Assembly (NCBI RefSeq): GCF_003060865.1
Contig: NZ_CP028918.1
Span: 3,398,001 to 3,462,000 of the forward strand
Origin: Gemmobacter aquarius
Lineage (GTDB): Bacteria; Pseudomonadota; Alphaproteobacteria; Rhodobacterales; Rhodobacteraceae
Direction: 5' to 3'
Length of the DNA stretch: 64,000 nucleotides
Shown: piece by piece, positions 1 through 8,816 of the stretch
How positions within the stretch are numbered: the stretch's first letter is position 1
How the letters are laid out: every line of letters starts with the position of its first letter
Program-made: the position numbers and the translations under genes
The notes under the pieces: generated by a model
The model's database searches: none
Told to the model about the DNA's origin: nothing
What the model saw: the letters and a program-made list of their open reading frames with translations, nothing else

Positions 1-192
1 TATGCCACCGGTGTCATCGCCGTGGCGATCAAGGAAAGCGGGCTTGAGGCCGCGCAATATCAGGTGGCGCTGAAACAGGTCGAGGCCTTGCAGGCCGTGG
101 CCTTGGGCGATGGCAAGCAGACGGTGCTGTTGCCGACTGCGGCGCTGGATGCGTTCGGCGATGCGTTCAAAATGCTTAAAGGGCGCGGCTGA
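1..192 (+). CDS. SPFH/band-7 (stomatin-like) protein, C-terminal fragment
   Basis: The gene enters from the left edge in frame 1 and ends at TGA 190-192, so only 63 codons are visible. They are Ala/Gln/Leu-rich and helical (KQVEALQAVALGDGKQ, then TVLLP), the tail usual for stomatin/prohibitin-like membrane scaffold proteins of the paraslipin/QmcA type. The stop overlaps the start of an NfeD-like gene by one base. SPFH-NfeD is a well known partner pair, and this supports the call more than the short fragment does. The SPFH domain itself lies outside the window. Confidence 0.72.
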   Translation, partial: YATGVIAVAIKESGLEAAQYQVALKQVEALQAVALGDGKQTVLLPTAALDAFGDAFKMLKGRG

Positions 193-464
193 TGGCACTC
201 TGGCAGGTCTGGTGGGTCTGGATCGTCGCGGGCTTCCTGCTTGGGGGCCTCGAGGTGCTGGCGCCGGGGTATATCTTCCTAGGCTTTGCCATCGGCGCGG
301 TGCTGACAGGTGCCTTGGTCGGCCTTGGCATCATGGGCGGCGGCTGGCCTGCGCTGTTGCTGGTCTTCGCCGTCATGTCGCTGGCCGCATGGTTCGCCCT
401 GCGCCGCACCATGGGCGTGCGCGAGGGTCAGGTAAAGGTCTGGGACCGCGACATCAATGACTGA
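192..464 (+). CDS. short NfeD-family membrane protein
   Basis: A 90-residue protein with about three hydrophobic helices (residues ~6-27, 30-50, 54-70) and a short charged tail ending VWDRDIND. Full NfeD proteins carry a C-terminal OB-fold after the membrane part. Here almost none of it remains, so this is a minimal membrane-only form. The ATG overlaps the TGA of the SPFH gene (TGATG), and the next gene starts before this one stops, so the three are probably one translationally coupled unit. Role inferred: accessory subunit of the SPFH membrane microdomain protein. Confidence 0.78.
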   Translation: MALWQVWWVWIVAGFLLGGLEVLAPGYIFLGFAIGAVLTGALVGLGIMGGGWPALLLVFAVMSLAAWFALRRTMGVREGQVKVWDRDIND

Positions 465-918
465 CGGCGACCCCGATTTCGTGGGGGCCAAGGCGGTGCT
501 TTTGTGCGTGGACCGCGTGCTCGTCTATCAGCGCGACGATTTCGCAGGGCTGCCTTGGGCGGGGCTATGGGATTTGCCGGGCGGCGGGCGCGAGGGCAAC
601 GAGAGTGCCCAAGCCTGCGTGCTGCGCGAGATTGCCGAAGAATTCGGGCTGGCCCTGCCCGAACGGCGGTTGCTGCTCCGGCAGGAATTGCCGTCGATGG
701 CAGATCCGGCGCGGGCGTCATGGCTGTTCGGCGGCTGGCTGGACGAAGCCGAGATCGCCGCGATCAGGTTCGGAGACGAGGGGCAGCGGTGGGAAATGAT
801 GTCCGTCGCCGGTTTCATGGCACATGGCGCGGCCATCCCCGAAATGCAGCGCCGCGTCGGTCTGGTCTGGAGCGCGTTGGGCAGGGGCGCGAAATGCATC
901 ACCGGCCCGACGGAGTAG
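457..918 (+). CDS. NUDIX hydrolase
   Basis: A 153-residue protein with a complete Nudix box at about residues 43-65 (G-x5-E-x7-REIAEEFGL), the Mg-binding helix that hydrolyses nucleoside diphosphates linked to another moiety. The context WDLPGGG before the box is typical of MutT/ADP-ribose-type enzymes, but the substrate cannot be told. The ATG lies 8 bp inside the NfeD gene (ATGACTGA), which suggests coupling. A second Nudix gene of MutT type is at 45793, so this one is probably not the main 8-oxo-dGTP sanitiser. Confidence 0.85.
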   Translation: MTDGDPDFVGAKAVLLCVDRVLVYQRDDFAGLPWAGLWDLPGGGREGNESAQACVLREIAEEFGLALPERRLLLRQELPSMADPARASWLFGGWLDEAEIAAIRFGDEGQRWEMMSVAGFMAHGAAIPEMQRRVGLVWSALGRGAKCITGPTE

Positions 919-950
919 GGTGCGCGTTCACGCGCACCACGGTCAACCGA
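915..950. repeat. REP-like hairpin repeat, copy 1
   Basis: GTAGGGTGCGCG followed by TTCA and CGCGCACC forms a hairpin (stem GGTGCGCG/CGCGCACC, 919-938) directly after the NUDIX stop, and GGGTGCGCGC recurs at about 950. The same GTAGGGTGCGCG core occurs in a larger inverted repeat at 46415-46482. The right part overlaps the 3' end of the Trm112 gene. It may act as a transcript end for both convergent genes, although no T-run is present. Confidence 0.5.
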
Positions 951-1128
951 GGGTGCGCGCTTCCGAAATCAGCATGATCGGAATCCCGTCACGGATCGGA
1001 AAGGCAAGATTGGCCTCTTTCGACACCAGCTCCTGCTGCGCCGCATCATAGGACAGCGTCGCCTGCGTCACGGGGCACACCAGCGATTCGAGCATGCGGC
1101 GGTCGAAAACGGTTGGCTGGTCGGTCAC
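943..1128 (-). CDS. Trm112/YcaR-family small protein
   Basis: A 61-residue protein with the Trm112-like pattern: [13 protein letters not shown] near the N-terminus and [12 protein letters not shown] near the C-terminus. Family members are small zinc-ribbon-like proteins; the eukaryotic one activates methyltransferases and the bacterial role is unclear. Only one Cys remains here, so metal binding is doubtful. The start overlaps the stop of the upstream Lon-N-domain gene by 4 bp, so both are cotranscribed on the minus strand. Confidence 0.85.
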   Translation of the reverse strand: MTDQPTVFDRRMLESLVCPVTQATLSYDAAQQELVSKEANLAFPIRDGIPIMLISEARTLG

Positions 1129-1769
1129 TGCATCACCTCTTCCCCCGAACCGCCGCGCATGGCGAATTCGATCAGCGTCACAAGCGTCTCGCGCCGCGTG
1201 GTCAGCGACGGCGCCTCCAACAGCGCCTGTTTATCTTCCGGCGTGAACGGGCACAGCATCGACAGCGAATTGATCAGCAACTCGGTTTCCGCCTCTTTCA
1301 GGCTCGACCAGTCAGTCGACAGATTCAGCGACAAGAAGAACCGGTTCAGCAGCGACAGGAATTCCGCACGCTGGAACCCCGCATCTTCCTCCTGAGGGCC
1401 AAGGTCGCGACCGAAACCCGACCAATCGACATTGCAACGCCGATAAGGCGCAAAGCCCTGCACTTCCTCTTTCACCCGAAACCGCGAGATGCCGGAAAGC
1501 GTGATCATGTAACGCCCGTCTTCGGTTTCCGAAAACCCCGTCACGCGGCCCGCACAACCGATGGCGTTCAGCCGCTTCTCCCCCGTTCCCGGAACTTCGC
1601 GCGTCTGGATCATCCCGATCAGCCGATGCTTGGTTTTCAGGCAATCCTCGATCATCGCCAGATAGCGCGGCTCGAAGATATGCAAAGGAAGGCGGCCACG
1701 GGGCAGCAAAAGCGCTCCGGGCAGGGGAAAGACGGGAACCGTTTCCGGCAAGTCGGCTGCGTGCATCAT
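1125..1769 (-). CDS. Lon N-terminal (substrate-binding) domain protein
   Basis: A 214-residue protein corresponding to a stand-alone Lon substrate-recognition domain (PUA-like fold). Family features are [20 protein letters not shown], then [14 protein letters not shown], and [10 protein letters not shown]. There is no ATPase or protease domain, and the length is normal for this alphaproteobacterial family. It probably binds unfolded substrates or acts as an adaptor, but the function is not established. It is coupled by ATGA overlap to the Trm112-like gene. Confidence 0.85.
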   Translation of the reverse strand: MMHAADLPETVPVFPLPGALLLPRGRLPLHIFEPRYLAMIEDCLKTKHRLIGMIQTREVPGTGEKRLNAIGCAGRVTGFSETEDGRYMITLSGISRFRVKEEVQGFAPYRRCNVDWSGFGRDLGPQEEDAGFQRAEFLSLLNRFFLSLNLSTDWSSLKEAETELLINSLSMLCPFTPEDKQALLEAPSLTTRRETLVTLIEFAMRGGSGEEVMQ

Positions 1770-1796
1770 GGGGGGTCAGATAGCCCGCACAGGGGG

Positions 1797-2705
1797 TTAG
1801 GCAAATATCATCGACGACAGGCGGCGACGGCCTTTCAGCACCACCGGATCGGTGGGCTTCAATGCCTCGAAAATCGTCATCAACTGCGTCTTTGCCGCCG
1901 CATCGTTCCATTCGCGGTCAAGCCGGAACAGATCGAGCAGGGTATCTACAGCCTCGTCCACCTTGCCCGCCGCATGCAGCGCAAGCGCAAGGTCGAAGCG
2001 GGCCTGACGGTCCTCGGGGTTCTTTTCGACGGCGGTGCGCAGGTCTTGCTCGGGTCCGGCATTGGCCGCCTGTTTCGCCAGTTCGATCTGGGCGCGAACG
2101 GCGTCGATCTCTTTTGCCTTGGCAATGGCGGGGGGCGCTGCACCAAGCAGCGTTTCTGCTTGCTCCAACTGGTCAAGCGCAAGATGGCAACGGATCAGCC
2201 CCGAATAGGCTGCGGCATTCTCGGGTTCTTCGCCAAGGATCGCGGCAAAGGTCTCGACCGCATCGGTCACAGCACCCTCGGCCAACATCTGCTCGGCAGC
2301 TTCCAGCGCCTCGGCCAATCCACCGTCACCGCCAAGCGCCGCGACGCGGTCGACGAACTGCTTGATCTCGGACTGCGGCACCGCGCCCTGAAATCCGTCA
2401 ACCGGCTGGCCCTGCCAAAAGGCATAGACCGTGGGGATCGACTGGATACGCAACTGGCCCGCGATCATCTGGTTCTTGTCCACGTCGACCTTGACCATAC
2501 GGACCTTGCCGCCCGCCGCCTTGACCGCCGCTTCAAGCTGCGGGCCAAGCGTCTTGCACGGACCACACCACGTCGCCCAGAAATCCACGATCACCGGCAC
2601 GTCACGGCTGGCGTCGATCACGTCGGCCATGAAGCTGGCTTCGGTGGTGTCCTTGATCAAATCGGCGGCGGGTGCGGGTGTTTCGCCCAAGTTGAACATC
2701 GTCAT
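1797..2705 (-). CDS. thioredoxin-domain co-chaperone (CnoX/YbbN-like)
   Basis: A 302-residue protein: an N-terminal thioredoxin fold with intact WCGPC (residues 46-50) in DFWATWCGPC, then an Ala/Glu-rich helical TPR-like region (about 120-295). This is the layout of CnoX/YbbN, which links thioredoxin-like holdase activity to chaperonins. The ORF is open far upstream, but ATG at 2703-2705 is chosen because it gives the usual start MTMFNLGE shortly before the domain. The active-site pair CGPC is kept, whereas E. coli CnoX has lost it. Confidence 0.85.
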   Translation of the reverse strand: MTMFNLGETPAPAADLIKDTTEASFMADVIDASRDVPVIVDFWATWCGPCKTLGPQLEAAVKAAGGKVRMVKVDVDKNQMIAGQLRIQSIPTVYAFWQGQPVDGFQGAVPQSEIKQFVDRVAALGGDGGLAEALEAAEQMLAEGAVTDAVETFAAILGEEPENAAAYSGLIRCHLALDQLEQAETLLGAAPPAIAKAKEIDAVRAQIELAKQAANAGPEQDLRTAVEKNPEDRQARFDLALALHAAGKVDEAVDTLLDLFRLDREWNDAAAKTQLMTIFEALKPTDPVVLKGRRRLSSMIFA

Positions 2706-2840
2706 TTTCCTATCCGGCCCTATCAGGAAATGCTTTGCCCCTATATGCGCATCCAAGCCGGAAAGGCCAAGAGGCAAAGCCGCTTTACCAAAGCGGTGCC
2801 GCGCCCTAGCCTGCCGGAAATTCAAGCCCGAGGGGATGAG

Positions 2841-3479
2841 ATGCCGGTATTGTTCACGTTCGGAGACAGCAACACCCACGGCACGCCGCCCATCGTAGAC
2901 CGTGGCGTCTATGCCCGCTTCGGGCGCGGCGTGCGCTGGCCCACCGTGGCGCAAGCGGCCTTGGGCCCCGATTGGGAACTGGCCGAAGAGGGCCTGCCCG
3001 GACGCACCGCCGCCTTCACCGATCCGGTGATGGGCGACATCATGGACGGGCGTGAAGGGCTGAAGATGGCGCTGCAAAGCCATGGGCCGGTCGATGTGAT
3101 GACGCTGATGCTGGGCACAAATGACGTAAAGACCCGCTTCGCCGCAACGCCGGAAATCGTGGTGGCGGGCATCGCGGGGCTGCTTGACCTTGCCATGTCG
3201 ATGGAAATGCAGGCCCGCCACGGCGGCTTCAAGATCCTGCTGATCTGCCCGCCCCCCGTCGTCGAGGTTGGCCCGATCAAGACCGAATTCTGGGGCGGTG
3301 CCGCACGGTCGCAAGCCCTGCCACCGCTTTACGCCGCCTTGGCGCAGTCGCGCGGCATCGGCTTTCTCGATGCGGGCAAGGTGATTTCGGTCAGCATGGT
3401 CGACGGCGTGCATTATGACGAGGCGGCGCATAATCGGCTTGGCCTTGCCGTGGGTCAGGCGATAAAGGCACTGCTGTAG
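2841..3479 (+). CDS. SGNH/GDSL hydrolase (arylesterase-like)
   Basis: A 212-residue protein with the SGNH blocks: FTFGDSNTHG (nucleophile Ser10), the Asn-containing LGTND (92-95), and the C-terminal DGVHYD with catalytic Asp188 and His191. It resembles small TesA-like arylesterases and carbohydrate O-deacetylases. No signal peptide is visible, so it is probably cytoplasmic. The chosen ATG follows GAGGGGATGAG; the same frame stays open far upstream but that part is antisense to the thioredoxin gene. It lies 18 bp before rfbC, so it may be in the rhamnose operon. Confidence 0.85.
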   Translation: MPVLFTFGDSNTHGTPPIVDRGVYARFGRGVRWPTVAQAALGPDWELAEEGLPGRTAAFTDPVMGDIMDGREGLKMALQSHGPVDVMTLMLGTNDVKTRFAATPEIVVAGIAGLLDLAMSMEMQARHGGFKILLICPPPVVEVGPIKTEFWGGAARSQALPPLYAALAQSRGIGFLDAGKVISVSMVDGVHYDEAAHNRLGLAVGQAIKALL

Positions 3480-3497
3480 TGGTTCGGAGTTGAGTGC

Positions 3498-4052
3498 ATG
3501 CAGATCGATACAACCGCGCTGCAAGGCGTGCTTGTCCTGACCCCCCGCCGCTTTGGCGATGCGCGGGGCTGGTTCGTCGAAACCTTCAACGCCGGTCGCA
3601 TGGCCGAAGCGGGCATCGACATCGGTTTCGTGCAGGACAACCATTCCTTCTCGACCACCAAGGGCACCTTGCGCGGGCTGCACTACCAGAAACCGCCCCG
3701 CGCACAGGACAAGCTGGTACGCTGCTCGCAAGGCGCGATCCTCGACGTCGCGGTCGATGCACGGGCGGGGTCTGCCACCTACGGCCATTGGGTCGGGGTC
3801 GAACTGACGGCCGAAAACGGGCGGCAACTCCTCGTGCCCAAGGGGTTCCTGCACGGCTTCGTCACCCTGACCGACAACACCGAGGTGCAGTACAAATGCT
3901 CGGACGTTTACGCGCCCGACTGTGACGGCGGCGTGCACTGGGATTCGCTGGGCATCGACTGGGGCGTGACCGACCCTGTGCTGTCCGACAAGGACCGCAT
4001 TGCCCCCGCCTTTGCCGATTGGCAATCGCCCTTCGCAGGGGGTGCACTATGA
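3498..4052 (+). CDS. rfbC: dTDP-4-dehydrorhamnose 3,5-epimerase
   Basis: A 184-residue RmlC cupin. The catalytic His62 sits in TLRGLHYQ, and the family blocks [20 protein letters not shown] and VQYKCSDVY are all present. It epimerises C3 and C5 of dTDP-4-keto-6-deoxyglucose, the third step of dTDP-L-rhamnose synthesis. Length is normal. It is first of four overlapping genes (rfbC-B-D-A), and its TGA overlaps the rfbB ATG by 4 bp. Confidence 0.97.
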   Translation: MQIDTTALQGVLVLTPRRFGDARGWFVETFNAGRMAEAGIDIGFVQDNHSFSTTKGTLRGLHYQKPPRAQDKLVRCSQGAILDVAVDARAGSATYGHWVGVELTAENGRQLLVPKGFLHGFVTLTDNTEVQYKCSDVYAPDCDGGVHWDSLGIDWGVTDPVLSDKDRIAPAFADWQSPFAGGAL

Positions 4053-5089
4053 AGATTCTTGTCACCGGAGGCGCGGGTTTCATCGGGTCCGCCGTGGTGC
4101 GTCTGGCCGTGGCGCGGGGGCATGCGGTCGTCAACCTTGATGCGCTGACCTATGCGGCCTGCCTCGACAACGTCAAATCGGTGGGCAATTCGCCGCTCTA
4201 CGCATTCGAACACGCCGACATCCGCGACCGCGCAGCACTCGACCGCGTGTTGGCGCAGCACCGCCCCGATGCGATCATGCATCTGGCTGCCGAAAGCCAT
4301 GTCGACCGGTCGATCGACGGGCCGGGCGATTTCGTGCAGACCAACGTCAACGGCACCTTCAACCTGCTCGAAGCCGCCCGCGCCTATTGGGTGCGCGAAG
4401 GCCGCCCCGAAACCTTCCGCTTCCACCACATCTCGACCGACGAGGTGTTCGGAACGCTCGGCGCGACCGGCAAGTTCACCGAAGACACGCCCTATGCCCC
4501 CAACAGCCCCTATTCCGCGACCAAGGCGGCAAGCGACCATCTGGTCCGTGCATGGCATGAAACCTATGGCCTGCCGGTGGTGATGACCAATTGCTCGAAC
4601 AATTACGGCCCCTTCCACTTCCCCGAAAAACTCGTACCGGTCGTCATCCTGAACGCCTTGGCCGGCAAACCCATTCCGGTCTACGGCACGGGCGAGAATG
4701 TGCGCGACTGGCTTTACGTCGAAGACCATGCCGACGCGCTGCTGACCGTTCTGACACGCGGCACCATCGGCCGCAGCTACAACATCGGCGGCGAGAACGA
4801 GGCCCGCAACATCGACCTTGTCCGCATCATCTGCGCGCTGCTCGATGAAATGAGACCCCAAGGCGCCCCCCATGACCGGCTGATCACCTTTGTCGCCGAC
4901 CGCCCCGGCCATGACCTGCGCTACGCGATCGACCCCGCCCGCATCACCGCCGAACTGGGCTGGCGCCCGTCGGTCACGGTCGAGGAGGGCCTGCGCCGCA
5001 CGGTGCGCTGGTATCTCGACAACGCGCCCTGGTGGCAGGCCCTGCAAGACCGCGCAGGGGTAGGCCAGCGGCTGGGGGTTAAGGCATGA
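4049..5089 (+). CDS. rfbB: dTDP-glucose 4,6-dehydratase
   Basis: A 346-residue extended SDR enzyme. The NAD-binding TGGAGFIGS is at residues 6-14, STDEVFG at 129-135 (active-site Thr/Asp/Glu), and YSATK at 155-159 (catalytic Tyr155, Lys159). It makes dTDP-4-keto-6-deoxyglucose, step 2 of dTDP-rhamnose synthesis. The ATG at 4049 overlaps the rfbC stop and gives the standard start MKILVTGG; the frame is open 10 codons further upstream without support. Confidence 0.97.
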   Translation: MKILVTGGAGFIGSAVVRLAVARGHAVVNLDALTYAACLDNVKSVGNSPLYAFEHADIRDRAALDRVLAQHRPDAIMHLAAESHVDRSIDGPGDFVQTNVNGTFNLLEAARAYWVREGRPETFRFHHISTDEVFGTLGATGKFTEDTPYAPNSPYSATKAASDHLVRAWHETYGLPVVMTNCSNNYGPFHFPEKLVPVVILNALAGKPIPVYGTGENVRDWLYVEDHADALLTVLTRGTIGRSYNIGGENEARNIDLVRIICALLDEMRPQGAPHDRLITFVADRPGHDLRYAIDPARITAELGWRPSVTVEEGLRRTVRWYLDNAPWWQALQDRAGVGQRLGVKA

Positions 5090-5946
5090 GGGTTCTCGTC
5101 TTTGGCCAGACCGGACAAGTCGCGCAAGAACTGGCGCGGCGCCTGCCTGCCGGTATGACTGCCGAATTTCTCGGACGCGACCGCGCAGACCTGTCCGACC
5201 CTGCCGCTTGCGCGGCTGCGGTGCGGGCATCACATGCAGATGCCGTCATCAACGCCGCCGCATGGACGGCGGTCGACAAGGCCGAAACCGATGAGGCTGC
5301 GGCCCATGTTGTGAACGCCGCCGCCCCCGCCGCCATGGCGCAGGAATGTGCCGCACTTGGCCTGCCCTTCCTGCATGTCTCGACCGACTATGTCTTTGAC
5401 GGCGCGGGAACCCTTGCCTTCCGCCCCGACGATGCCACTGACCCGCAAAACGCCTATGGCCGCACCAAACGCGCGGGCGAGGTTGCTATCAACGATAGCG
5501 GGGCGCGGGCGCTTATCTTGCGGACAAGCTGGGTCGTATCGGCGCATGGCGCGAATTTCGTGAAAACCATGCTGCGCCTTGGCGCATCGCGCGACAGCCT
5601 GAACGTCGTCGCAGACCAGATCGGTGCCCCCACCCCCGCCGCCGCAATCGCCGATGCCCTGTTCACAGCCGCCCGCGCCATGGCGAACGGCCAAGCCGGC
5701 GGGGTTTACCATTTCGCAGGCGCGCCCGACATCAGTTGGGCCGATTTCGCGCGGGCGATCATGGCAGGCGCGGGCCTCGGCTGCGCTATCAACGATATCC
5801 CGACCAGCGACTATCCGACACCGGCGAAACGACCGCTGAACTCGCGCCTCGACTGCAGCGCGTTCGAGCGCGATTTTGGCGTGGCGCGGCCTGACTGGCA
5901 GGCAGGGCTTTCGGACATTCTATACGAGTTGGGGGGCGCGGCATGA
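5086..5946 (+). CDS. rfbD: dTDP-4-dehydrorhamnose reductase
   Basis: A 286-residue SDR-type RmlD. It has the N-terminal [13 protein letters not shown] nucleotide loop, STDYVFDG near residue 104, and the YGRTKRAGE catalytic Tyr/Lys motif near 125. It performs the NAD(P)H-dependent last step to dTDP-L-rhamnose. ATGA overlaps at both ends couple it to rfbB and rfbA. Confidence 0.96.
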   Translation: MRVLVFGQTGQVAQELARRLPAGMTAEFLGRDRADLSDPAACAAAVRASHADAVINAAAWTAVDKAETDEAAAHVVNAAAPAAMAQECAALGLPFLHVSTDYVFDGAGTLAFRPDDATDPQNAYGRTKRAGEVAINDSGARALILRTSWVVSAHGANFVKTMLRLGASRDSLNVVADQIGAPTPAAAIADALFTAARAMANGQAGGVYHFAGAPDISWADFARAIMAGAGLGCAINDIPTSDYPTPAKRPLNSRLDCSAFERDFGVARPDWQAGLSDILYELGGAA

Positions 5947-6815
5947 ACCGCAAGGGTATCATTCTGGCAGGCGGGTCTGGCACGCGGCTCTGGCCGATAA
6001 CGATGGGCGTCTCAAAGCAGCTTTTGCCGCTTTATGACAAGCCGATGATCTACTACCCGCTCTCGGTCCTGATGCTGGGCGGCATCCGCGAGATTGCCAT
6101 CATCACCACTCCCGAAGATCAGGCGCAGTTCCAGCGGCTGATGGGCGACGGGTCGCAATGGGGGCTGTCCTTCACCTATATCACCCAGCCCTCACCCGAC
6201 GGGTTGGCGCAGGCCTATCTGCTGGCCGCCGATTTCCTGAACGGTGCGCCCAGCGCGATGGTTCTGGGCGATAACATCTTCTTCGGTCACGGCTTGCCCG
6301 ACATCCTCGCAACCGCCAACGAACGCGAAACCGGCGGCACCGTGTTCGGCTACCGCGTGGCCGATCCCGAACGCTACGGCGTCGTGGCGCTCGACGCGAC
6401 CGGCCACGTCACCGGCATCGTGGAAAAGCCCGCCGTGCCCCCGTCAAACTATGCCGTGACGGGCCTTTACTATCTGGATGGTCGCGCGCCGGAACTCGCT
6501 GCACGCGTCAAGCCTTCGCCACGCGGCGAGCTTGAAATCGTCGACCTCTTGGAACTCTATCTGGCCGAGGGCAGCCTGCGCGTCGAAAAGATGGGGCGCG
6601 GCTTTGCATGGCTCGACACCGGCACGCATGGCAGCCTGCTCGACGCGGGCAACTTCGTCCGCACCCTGACCGACCGTCAGGGCTTGCAGGTGGGCAGCCC
6701 CGACGAAATCGCCTATCGCTCGGGCTTCATCACCGCCGACGAACTGGCCGCACGGGCCGAGGTGTTCCGCAAGAACGACTATGGCCGCTATCTGGCGGGT
6801 ATCCTCGCGGAATGA
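5943..6815 (+). CDS. rfbA: glucose-1-phosphate thymidylyltransferase
   Basis: A 290-residue RmlA nucleotidyltransferase. The signature GGSGTRLWPIT (10-20) is followed by VSKQLLPLYDKPMIYYPLS, and later come VLGDNIFFG and EIVDLLELYL. It activates glucose-1-phosphate with dTTP, the first step of the pathway, and is usually feedback-inhibited by dTDP-rhamnose. Last gene of the rfbCBDA operon. No rhamnosyltransferase or polymer-export gene is nearby, so the final glycan is unknown. Confidence 0.97.
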   Translation: MNRKGIILAGGSGTRLWPITMGVSKQLLPLYDKPMIYYPLSVLMLGGIREIAIITTPEDQAQFQRLMGDGSQWGLSFTYITQPSPDGLAQAYLLAADFLNGAPSAMVLGDNIFFGHGLPDILATANERETGGTVFGYRVADPERYGVVALDATGHVTGIVEKPAVPPSNYAVTGLYYLDGRAPELAARVKPSPRGELEIVDLLELYLAEGSLRVEKMGRGFAWLDTGTHGSLLDAGNFVRTLTDRQGLQVGSPDEIAYRSGFITADELAARAEVFRKNDYGRYLAGILAE

Positions 6816-6907
6816 CATATTCATAATACATGATGCCTTTGCCGCATCATGCGCTAGGCTTGCCCCAACCGTCCCTTCAGGGGCGGCTTTCGAAAGGAGG
6901 CAACGGG

Positions 6908-7090
6908 ATGCGTAAATTGATCGCTTTGGCCTGCGTGATCAGCTGGTCGGGGTTCTGGGCCTTTGGCTACCTCGCGCTGTCCGCCAGGATCGACGACCCG
7001 GCCCAGATGGTGACGGCGGGGATTCTTGCCTTTCTCGGCTTCATCACGGGAATGTTCACCTACATGCGGCTGTCGCGTGACATGATCTGA
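6908..7090 (+). CDS. small two-helix membrane protein
   Basis: A 60-residue hydrophobic protein (MRKLIALACVISWSGFWAF) with two likely membrane helices (about 3-25 and 34-55), a short acidic loop (RIDDPAQ), and a basic C-terminus. The start was chosen at 6908 because a strong ribosome binding site AAAGGAGG lies at 6894-6901; the frame extends 26 codons upstream without one. I do not recognise a family. It stands alone between the rhamnose operon and the caspase-like gene. Confidence 0.65.
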   Translation: MRKLIALACVISWSGFWAFGYLALSARIDDPAQMVTAGILAFLGFITGMFTYMRLSRDMI

Positions 7091-7160
7091 TCCGTCCGGC
7101 CTGTCGGAACAAAGCGGGCGGGACACGGGTTTCAGTCCGAACCCGCAAAAGGGAAAGCCC

Positions 7161-8810
7161 ATGTATCGCGTCACCCTGACCGCCTTGCTATTGCTAAGCG
7201 CAGCGCCCCTTGCCGCGCAGGACCGCGCCGTGATCATCGGAAACGAGAATTATTCCGACGGGGCCGACATAACCGAGGCCGACGCCGCCCTTGACGCAGT
7301 CGACCCGCTGCAAGGCGCGGGCTTCACCGTGACAAGCGGCTCTGACATGCAGGCCCCCGAGATGCGCGGCCTGCTGTCGCCCCTGATGCAAGGCACCCCC
7401 GAGGAGGGGCGGCTTGTCATTCTTCTGTCGGGCCATTTCGCACAGGCTGCCAATGATAGCTGGTTTCTGGGCGTCGAATCCTCGATGCCCGATCTCGCCA
7501 CGGTCGACGGTGTCGGGGTTTCGGTCTCCACAGTGCTGGAAATCGCCGCTCAAGCTCCGGGCGGGGCGGTGGTCGTTCTGGGAACCGAACCACGCCGCCT
7601 GCCGCTGGGGCCGGGGCTTGACCCCGGCATCGGCACGGTCGCCGTGCCGCAGGGCGTCACGCTGATCCGCGGCGATGCCGCGCGGGTCGCAGATTTCGCG
7701 GCGCGCGCCTTGCCCCTGCGCGGGCAATCCATCGCCGCGATGCTCGATGCCAACCCAGACCTGACCGCCGATGGATTCCTGTCCGGTCTCGTCCCGTTCC
7801 GTCCCGCCAGCGAAACGGCGGCGGCTGATCCGCTGCCCGGACCTGATGCCGAAGCGGTTTTCTGGGAAAGCACCCAAGCCCAAGGCACGCTCGGCGCCTA
7901 TGACGCCTATGCCAAACGGTATCCCAAAGGCCGCTACCTGGCCGAAGCACGGGCCGAAATCGCCCGCATCAAGGCCGAACCCCAGCGCGAGGCACGTTCA
8001 GCCGAAGAGGCGCTGGCCCTCAGCCGCGACGACAGGCGCGCCATCCAGCGCGGGCTGACGCTTCTGGGCTTTGACACCAAGGGAATCGACGGCGTCTTCG
8101 GCGCAGGCTCGCGCACCGCAATCGCAGGCTGGCAACGCAAGAACGGGTACGAAGCATCGGGATTCCTGATGCGCGAACAGATCGTCAAACTGACCGAACA
8201 GGCCGATGCACGCTCTGCCGCGCTGGAAGCAGACGCTGCCGAAAAGCAAAGGGCGATCGAGGCCGAAGACCGCGCCTATTGGCAAGACACCGGCGCCGCG
8301 GGCGACGAGGCGGGCTTGCGTGCCTATGTCACCCGCTTTCCCGACGGGATTTATGCCGATGTAGCCGCAGAACGCCTGCGCGCCATCGACGCCGCCCGCA
8401 TGGGCGAGGCCGAGGCGGCAGACCGCGCGGCATGGGATCTGGCATCCCAGGAACAGACCGAGGCATCGTACCGCGAATACCTCCGCAGTTTCCCCGACGG
8501 GGCCTTTGCCGCCGAAGCACAAGCCAGCATCGACGCGCTTGGCGCCGAGGCATCGCAGGGCGATCAGGTCGCGGCATGGGAAGCGGGTGAAGCCGCCCTT
8601 GGCCTTGGCACCGGCGGACGGCGCGCGATCGAAGGCAGGCTCGATGCCCTGGGTCTGAAACCCGGCAAGGTGGATGGCACCTTCGACGACCGCGCGCGCC
8701 GTGCGATCCGGCGCTTTCAGGACTCGCGCGGGATGGAGCCGACCGGCTATCTCGACCAGACCACGACCGTCGCCCTTCTGGCCGGTGCAGTCTTGCGCTT
8801 GGGCGACTAG
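7161..8810 (+). CDS. exported caspase-fold (probably inactive) protein with two peptidoglycan-binding domains
   Basis: A 549-residue protein. A signal peptide (1-20, cut after PLAAQ) is followed by a caspase/C14-like region, from RAVIIGNENY to about residue 190. The His-box is ILLSGHF (His92), but the position where the catalytic Cys belongs reads VVVLGTEPR, and the whole protein has no cysteine, so it cannot be a Cys protease. Three related ~40-residue repeats then carry the pattern YxxYxxxFPxGxxAxxA (near 255, 390 and 435). Two PG_binding_1-like domains lie at about 287-345 and 488-545. Probably periplasmic and cell-wall associated; function unknown. Confidence 0.75.
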   Translation: MYRVTLTALLLLSAAPLAAQDRAVIIGNENYSDGADITEADAALDAVDPLQGAGFTVTSGSDMQAPEMRGLLSPLMQGTPEEGRLVILLSGHFAQAANDSWFLGVESSMPDLATVDGVGVSVSTVLEIAAQAPGGAVVVLGTEPRRLPLGPGLDPGIGTVAVPQGVTLIRGDAARVADFAARALPLRGQSIAAMLDANPDLTADGFLSGLVPFRPASETAAADPLPGPDAEAVFWESTQAQGTLGAYDAYAKRYPKGRYLAEARAEIARIKAEPQREARSAEEALALSRDDRRAIQRGLTLLGFDTKGIDGVFGAGSRTAIAGWQRKNGYEASGFLMREQIVKLTEQADARSAALEADAAEKQRAIEAEDRAYWQDTGAAGDEAGLRAYVTRFPDGIYADVAAERLRAIDAARMGEAEAADRAAWDLASQEQTEASYREYLRSFPDGAFAAEAQASIDALGAEASQGDQVAAWEAGEAALGLGTGGRRAIEGRLDALGLKPGKVDGTFDDRARRAIRRFQDSRGMEPTGYLDQTTTVALLAGAVLRLGD

Positions 8811-8816
8811 GCTCGG

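Noticed and set aside
1113..3479. Very long open frames antisense to real genes (for example at 1113-3479, 12645-13817, 15327-17957, 39688-42402, 46422-48398, 49878-51407 and 59937-61853)
   Set aside because: They mirror conserved genes on the other strand, are rich in Arg/His/Gln/Pro, have no SD or domains, and arise from high-GC codon use.
3498..6815. Horizontally acquired polysaccharide island
   Set aside because: Base composition and codon use match the neighbours, there are no glycosyltransferases or mobile genes, and only the nucleotide-sugar pathway is present.
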